Of a DNA stretch of 18,652 bases, positions 14,887-18,652 are shown piece after piece (the first letter of the stretch is position 1; each line of letters opens with the position of its first letter). A program made the position numbers and the translations under genes. Source of the stretch: Wenzhouxiangella sp. (lineage in GTDB: Bacteria > Pseudomonadota > Gammaproteobacteria > Xanthomonadales > Wenzhouxiangellaceae); NCBI GenBank assembly GCA_007116585.1, contig SKIE01000278.1, positions 1 through 18,652 of the forward strand, given 5' to 3'. The notes beneath the pieces are model-generated. The model worked only from the letters and a program-made list of their open reading frames with translations. It did not search any database and was not told the DNA's origin.

Positions 14887-16161
14887 TCAATCGGCCGGGC
14901 CTTCGTCGTCCTCGTCGTGGATATGCACTTTGCGAATGCGGTTCTCGGCCATGTCGACAATGGTCATGCGCAGATTGCCGAGGCGCACGCACGAGCGTCC
15001 GTCCGGGATCGACTCCAGCTGCTCGAGGATCAGCCCGTTCAGGGTCTTGGCCCCGGTATCGGGCAGCTGCCAGTCGAGCCGGCGCTTGAGCATGCGCAGC
15101 GTGGCTGAGCCGTCGACAATCCAGTCGCCGTTTTCCTGGCGCCGAATCAGCTTCTGCCGACTGCCGGATTCGGTCGTGTATTCGCCCACGATCTCTTCGA
15201 GAATGTCGTCGAGCGTGACCAGGCCCTGGATGTCGCCATATTCATCGACGACCAGGCCCATGCGCCGCTCGCGGCCCTGGAACTCCAGCATCTGCTGGGT
15301 CAGGGCGGTGCCTTCGGGAATGTAGTAAGGCGCCCTGACGGCCTTGATCAGTCCTTCCCGGTCAAGCCTTCCCTGGGCCAGGCGGGTCACGACCGTCCGG
15401 ATATGCAGCAGCCCGACCATGTCATCCAGATCGCCGCGCCAGACCGGCATGCGCGTGTAGATCGACTGGGTCAGGGTCTGCAGGATGACTTCCCATTCAT
15501 CGTCGAGGTTGATGCCGACGATGTCGTGTCGCGGCACCATGACGTCGTCAACCGTGCCGTGCTCGAGATCCAGGATGTTGATCAGCATGCGCTGGTGATT
15601 GAGGGAAATATGGCGCCCGCCTTCCTGTACCAGCAGGCGCAGTTCCTCTCGGTTGAGCGCTTCGGGATGAGCACTGCTGATGCGGACATTGAACGGTCTT
15701 AACAAGGTGCCGGCGATCAGGTTGATCAGCCAGACGACGGGATAGAGCAGGCGCAGCAGGGGGGTCAGGACAAAGCTGGCCGGGTAGGCGATGCGCTGCG
15801 GGTAGAGTGCTGCCAGCGTCTTGGGCATCAGTTCGGCGAAAATCAGCACCACTGCTGTCAATACAGCCGTCGAAACCCACACGCCGGCCTCACCGAGCAG
15901 GCGCAGGGCAATCACCGTGGCGATGGAGGCGGCCAGGATGTTGACCAGGTTGTTGCCGAGCAGGATCAGGCCGAACATCCGGTCCGGCTTGGCCAGCAGC
16001 TGCTGAGCCAGGCGGGCGCCACGATGGCCCGACTGGACGTGATGGCGCAGGCGGTAGCGGTTGAGCGCGACCAGGCCGGTTTCCGAGCTGGAGAAAAAAG
16101 CCGACAGGACGATCAGCAGGCCCAGCAGCGCGAATAGAGTTGCCAGCGGAATTTCGGCCAT
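14887..16161 (-). CDS. corB: CNNM/CorC (HlyC) family transporter, YfjD/CorB-like
   Basis: The 424-residue inner-membrane protein matches the family linked to magnesium (and cobalt) export and resistance. A DUF21/CNNM transmembrane domain (about 5-160) contains SSSETG (24-29), GLILLGNNLVNI and IFAELMPKTLA, all conserved in this fold. Two CBS domains (about 200-330) include VVDEYGDIQGLVTLDDILE (304-322). A C-terminal CorC_HlyC domain (about 340-415) has GDWIVDGSATLRMLKR. An in-frame ATG at 16281 would overlap ypjD heavily and adds a non-homologous 40 residues, so the ATG at 16161 (10 nt after the ypjD stop) is preferred; it gives the family's usual length. The ypjD-yfjD order next to ffh is the same as in E. 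coli. It converges on the AsmA-like gene with only 14 bp between stops. Confidence 0.92.
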   Translation of the reverse strand: MAEIPLATLFALLGLLIVLSAFFSSSETGLVALNRYRLRHHVQSGHRGARLAQQLLAKPDRMFGLILLGNNLVNILAASIATVIALRLLGEAGVWVSTAVLTAVVLIFAELMPKTLAALYPQRIAYPASFVLTPLLRLLYPVVWLINLIAGTLLRPFNVRISSAHPEALNREELRLLVQEGGRHISLNHQRMLINILDLEHGTVDDVMVPRHDIVGINLDDEWEVILQTLTQSIYTRMPVWRGDLDDMVGLLHIRTVVTRLAQGRLDREGLIKAVRAPYYIPEGTALTQQMLEFQGRERRMGLVVDEYGDIQGLVTLDDILEEIVGEYTTESGSRQKLIRRQENGDWIVDGSATLRMLKRRLDWQLPDTGAKTLNGLILEQLESIPDGRSCVRLGNLRMTIVDMAENRIRKVHIHDEDDEGPAD

Positions 16162-16171
16162 GGCAGGCCCG

Positions 16172-17014
16172 TCAGCCGAGTCCGGCCAGGACCATACCGG
16201 TCCGGCTCCACGTTCGGTCCAGTAGTTGTTCCAAGATGAACTTGCTGCCGAAGTACGCCAGTACCAGCATGGCCATGGCAATGAGGGTCCAGTTCACCGC
16301 ACGCCGGCCGCGCCAGCCCAGCCACCAGCGCAGCCCCAGCAAGAGCCCGAACAACACCCAGGAGACGCTTGAGAGCACGGTTTTGTGCAACAGGTGCTGG
16401 GCAAGCAGGTCGTCGACGAAGGTCAGTCCGGCGGCCAGACCCAATGACAGCAGGAGCCAGCCGGCCAGGATCAGGCGAAACATCAGCTGCTCAAGCACGA
16501 TCAGCGGCGGCAGCATTTCCAGCTGGCTGATGGGGCGCGGATGCCGCAGCAGGTAATCCTGCACCCATAGCAGCAGGGCGTTGAGCGCCGCGATGGCCAG
16601 CAGGCTGAAGGCCAGCAGCGAGGTGATGATATGCAGCCGCAGCAAGACGGGCATCTGGCCCAGATACACCGGATCCGGATCGACCAGCCACTGGATCATG
16701 AGCACCGCGGCCGCACCCGGCAGCATCAGCACGCCGGCTTCAAGCGAGCGTGAGCCGATCGCCGTGACCAGCAGGACGAGGGCGATCATCATCGTGGCCA
16801 GCGACAAAATGTTGAGAAAGCTGACGTCCCAGCCGGCTGCCGCGGGCATGCGCATGGCTATGAAGGCGGCGTGGCTGACAATTGCCGCCACGGCCAGAAC
16901 CAGCGCTGCCTTCCGCCAGACCGCGTTGTTGAGGTAGTAGCCGCGGGCCAGACCAACACCAGCCAGCACATACAGGGTGCTGGCGGCCAGCACGATCAAC
17001 GCGTTAATGCTCAA
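16172..17014 (-). CDS. ypjD: YpjD/CcsA-like inner-membrane protein (cytochrome c assembly superfamily)
   Basis: The 280-residue polytopic protein has about eight hydrophobic helices, beginning INALIVLAASTLYVLAGVG and ending VLAYFGSKFILEQLL. Segments LRLHIITSLLAFSLLAIAAL and HKTVLSSVSWVLFGLLLGLRWW fit YpjD of the CcmC/CcsA superfamily. Conserved histidines occur (for example in LRLHII and LLHKTVLS). I do not see the WWD haem-handling motif of true cytochrome c assembly proteins, so haem handling should not be assumed. Salmonella relatives have been connected with cobalt/magnesium resistance, in line with the corB gene just downstream. The longest open start is TTG at 17014; a stop lies six codons upstream and no ATG is near, so TTG at 17014 or 16999, or GTG at 16993, must be used. 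Divergent from ffh. Confidence 0.88.
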   Translation of the reverse strand: MSINALIVLAASTLYVLAGVGLARGYYLNNAVWRKAALVLAVAAIVSHAAFIAMRMPAAAGWDVSFLNILSLATMMIALVLLVTAIGSRSLEAGVLMLPGAAAVLMIQWLVDPDPVYLGQMPVLLRLHIITSLLAFSLLAIAALNALLLWVQDYLLRHPRPISQLEMLPPLIVLEQLMFRLILAGWLLLSLGLAAGLTFVDDLLAQHLLHKTVLSSVSWVLFGLLLGLRWWLGWRGRRAVNWTLIAMAMLVLAYFGSKFILEQLLDRTWSRTGMVLAGLG

Positions 17015-17052
17015 GGATAACGACTCGGATCAGGATGCAATTCATCCGACCA

Positions 17053-17081
17053 GTATAATGATTCGTTGTTGCAATTCCCAA
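17053..17081 (-). promoter_or_regulatory. Candidate ypjD-corB promoter overlapping the ffh -10
   Basis: On the minus strand TTGGGA (17081-17076) and TATACT (17058-17053) are separated by 17 nt. The -10 shares five base pairs with the plus-strand TATAAT of ffh, so polymerase could not occupy both at once. Confidence 0.4.
17054..17059 (+). promoter_or_regulatory. Consensus -10 box (TATAAT) for ffh
   Basis: A perfect TATAAT lies 37 nt before the preferred ffh ATG. Initiation would fall near 17066, giving a leader of about 30 nt. No clear -35 is seen 16-18 nt upstream. Confidence 0.5.
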
Positions 17082-17096
17082 GGTATGCCGTCTGTC

Positions 17097-18473
17097 ATGT
17101 TCGATCAACTGAGCCAGCGTCTGACCGGATCCCTCGACCGCCTGCGCGGTCGCGGGCGATTGACCGAGGACAACATCCGCGAGGCCCTCCGTGAGGTGCG
17201 AATCGCCCTGCTTGAAGCGGACGTGGCCCTGCCGGTGGTCAAGGATTTCATCGCCCAGGCCGGCGAGCGGGCCATCGGCCAGGAGGTGATTGGCAGCCTC
17301 AAGCCGGGCGAGGCCTTGGTCAAGGTGGTTCACGAAGAACTCAAGCGCGTCCTGGGGCAGGAGCAGGCGCCGCTGACGCTGGACCGGCAGCCGCCGGTGG
17401 TGATGCTGCTGGCCGGCTTGCAGGGTGCGGGCAAAACGACCACCGCGGGCAAGCTGGCCCGCCTGCTCAAGGAACGTCACGGCAAGCGGGTCTTGCTGGC
17501 CAGTTGCGACGTCTACCGACCGGCTGCGATTGACCAGCTTGAAACGCTGGCCGGCCAGGTTGAGGCAGACTTCTTTCGCTCGCCGGAAACCGGCGACGCC
17601 GTCCGAATCGCCGGCGATGCGGTGGCCGAGGCACGGCGTCGGTTTGCCGATGTCGTGATCGTCGATACCGCTGGTCGCCTGGCAGTGGACGAGGCCATGA
17701 TGGCCGAGATCCGCGGCATCCACGCCGCCATTACGCCGGCCGAGGTGCTGTTCGTCGTCGACAGCATGACCGGTCAGGATGCCGCCAACACGGCGCGCGC
17801 GTTCCATGAAGCGCTGCCGCTCACCGGTGTCGTGCTGACCAAGACCGATGGCGACGCGCGTGGCGGTGCGGCCTTGTCGGTGCGCCAGATCACCGGCGCG
17901 CCGATCAAGTTTCTCGGTACCGGCGAGAAGCTGGACGGCCTCGAGCCTTTTCATCCCGACCGGCTGGCCTCGCGCATCCTCGGCATGGGCGATGTGCTCA
18001 GCCTGGTCGAGGAAGTCGAGCGCAAGGTTGATCAGAAAAAAGCCCGCGCGCTGGCCGGCAAGGTTGGCAAGGCGTCACGCCGTTTCGGCATGGACGACCT
18101 CAAGGATCAGCTGCAGCAGATGGAAAAACTGGGCGGCATGGGATCCATGCTCGACAAGATGCCGGGCATGAATCGCTTGCCGGAAGCGGCGCGGGCGCAG
18201 ATGGACGACCGCCAGACCCGCCGCATGGTGGCGATCATCAATTCAATGACGCCGAACGAGCGCCGCTACCCTGACCTGATCAAGGGCTCGCGCAAGCGCC
18301 GCATCGCCGTGGGTTCGGGGACGCAGATCCAGGACGTAAATCGTCTGCTCAAGCAGCACAAGCAAATGCAGAAAATGATGAAGAAAGTGGGCAACAAGGG
18401 CTCCATGGCGAAACTGATGAAGCGCCTGCCCGGCGGCGGTGGCATGCCGGGCGGCGGCATGCCGTTTCGTTAA
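17097..18473 (+). CDS. ffh: Signal recognition particle protein Ffh (SRP54)
   Basis: The 458-residue GTPase binds 4.5S RNA and hydrophobic signal sequences on nascent chains and delivers ribosomes to FtsY at the membrane. The N domain begins MFDQLSQRLTGSLDRLRGRG and includes EDNIREALREVRIALLEADV. The G domain has G1 GLQGAGKTT (107-115), DTAGRL (190-195), TKTD (248-251) and the GGxGE-like GTGEKLDGLEPF. The methionine-rich M domain (about 300-440) contains GSGTQIQDVNRLLKQ, which contacts SRP RNA, and ends in a glycine/methionine/proline tail. Start choice: family homology begins at the ATG at 17097. An ATG at 17085 has AAGG too close to serve, and the earlier in-frame starts lie before the promoter. 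The next gene is rpsP, as in E. coli. Confidence 0.97.
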   Translation: MFDQLSQRLTGSLDRLRGRGRLTEDNIREALREVRIALLEADVALPVVKDFIAQAGERAIGQEVIGSLKPGEALVKVVHEELKRVLGQEQAPLTLDRQPPVVMLLAGLQGAGKTTTAGKLARLLKERHGKRVLLASCDVYRPAAIDQLETLAGQVEADFFRSPETGDAVRIAGDAVAEARRRFADVVIVDTAGRLAVDEAMMAEIRGIHAAITPAEVLFVVDSMTGQDAANTARAFHEALPLTGVVLTKTDGDARGGAALSVRQITGAPIKFLGTGEKLDGLEPFHPDRLASRILGMGDVLSLVEEVERKVDQKKARALAGKVGKASRRFGMDDLKDQLQQMEKLGGMGSMLDKMPGMNRLPEAARAQMDDRQTRRMVAIINSMTPNERRYPDLIKGSRKRRIAVGSGTQIQDVNRLLKQHKQMQKMMKKVGNKGSMAKLMKRLPGGGGMPGGGMPFR

Positions 18474-18519
18474 GGCTCGCGCAGCTACATCAGGGCTTCC
18501 TTTTGCTGCGCATCGCCGC

Positions 18520-18525
18520 TACAAT
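18520..18525 (+). promoter_or_regulatory. Candidate -10 box (TACAAT) for rpsP
   Basis: TACAAT in the 126 bp gap between ffh and rpsP is 5/6 of the consensus and lies 74 nt before the rpsP start. The -35 region is weak (TTCCTT at 17 nt). It may allow the ribosomal-protein operon to be expressed separately from ffh. Confidence 0.3.
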
Positions 18526-18599
18526 GGCGAGTTTGCTGAATTATGCATTTACTGTCGGTCGTCGCTGAAGTCGGGGCCGGTCATCCGCAGGAGTATTTG

Positions 18600-18652
18600 A
18601 TGGTCAAGATTCGTTTGAGCCGGGGCGGTGCCAACAAGCAGCCCTTCTACCA
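18600..18652 (+). CDS. rpsP: 30S ribosomal protein S16 (partial, cut by window end)
   Basis: Only the first 17 codons are present: MVKIRLSRGGANKQPFY is the unmistakable S16 N-terminus. AGGAG (18588-18592) lies 7 nt before the ATG. In E. coli rpsP heads the rpsP-rimM-trmD-rplS operon directly after ffh, so the same operon probably continues beyond the window. Confidence 0.93.
   Translation, partial: MVKIRLSRGGANKQPFY

Noticed and set aside
13787..14992. 401-codon minus-strand frame across the end of the AsmA-like gene and the corB end
   Set aside because: Overlaps two better-supported genes; composition is typical of a shadow frame.
16162..16281. Longer CorB starting at 16281
   Set aside because: The added 40 residues are Trp/Ser-rich, lie inside the ypjD coding region and are absent from the family's normal N-terminus.
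16977..17096. Upstream in-frame starts for ffh (16977, 17007, 17058, 17085)
   Set aside because: They precede or overlap the TATAAT or lack a usable ribosome binding site; family homology starts exactly at 17097.
18479..18511. Inverted repeat GCGCAGC / GCTGCGC after ffh as a terminator
   Set aside because: Only 7 bp with a 19-base loop, and no U-run after it.
1..18652. Mobile element, phage, CRISPR, defence island or biosynthetic cluster
   Set aside because: No transposase, integrase, repeat-spacer array, terminal inverted repeats or accessory-gene composition was seen; nearly all genes are conserved core genes.

Overview
This is an 18.65 kb stretch of high-GC chromosomal DNA from a gammaproteobacterium. 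The core order rpoE(algU)-rseA(mucA)-rseB(mucB)-rseC(mucC)-mucD-lepA-lepB-DUF4845-rnc-era-recO-pdxJ is the one known from Pseudomonas. The flanking ffh / ypjD / yfjD(corB) cluster is the arrangement known from enterobacteria. The antiquitin-type aldehyde dehydrogenase beside rpoE (pseudomonads have nadB there) and the absence of acpS after pdxJ suggest a lineage outside Pseudomonas and Enterobacterales. A Wenzhouxiangella/Chromatiales-like organism is a guess, not a determination.

Layout. 59-1588 (-): ALDH7-family dehydrogenase, divergent from the next block. 1757-5935 (+): envelope-stress module with sigma-E (RpoE/AlgU), membrane anti-sigma RseA, periplasmic regulator RseB, RseC, and the exported protease MucD/DegP. 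A GC-rich hairpin and a consensus -10 box lie before the next block. 6012-12063 (+): tightly packed housekeeping run of lepA, lepB, a DUF4845 membrane protein, rnc, era, recO and pdxJ, with several ATGA or short junctions. 12060-12845 (-): orphan receiver-Hpt phosphorelay protein, convergent with pdxJ by a 4 bp stop overlap. 12863-14872 (+): large exported AsmA/YdbH-like protein, divergent from the phosphorelay gene. 14887-17014 (-): ypjD and corB (CNNM/CorC family), probably one operon. 17097-18473 (+): ffh. 18600 to the edge: first 17 codons of rpsP.

The genes mostly serve envelope and secretion homeostasis (sigma-E circuit, MucD, LepB, Ffh, AsmA-like protein) and translation/RNA metabolism (LepA, Rnc, Era, RpsP). 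No rRNA, tRNA, CRISPR array, insertion sequence, prophage gene or integration site was seen. No stretch over about 170 bp lacks a gene; the longest gaps are 1589-1756, 18474-18599 and 17015-17096.

I found no obviously new multi-gene system. The points most worth a second look are the orphan BarA-tail-like REC-Hpt gene with an apparently leaderless promoter, the divergent AsmA-like exported protein with exactly four mature-region cysteines, the lepA leader hairpin, the missing conventional start near the rnc domain boundary, and a 14 bp tandem duplication over the rpoE stop codon.
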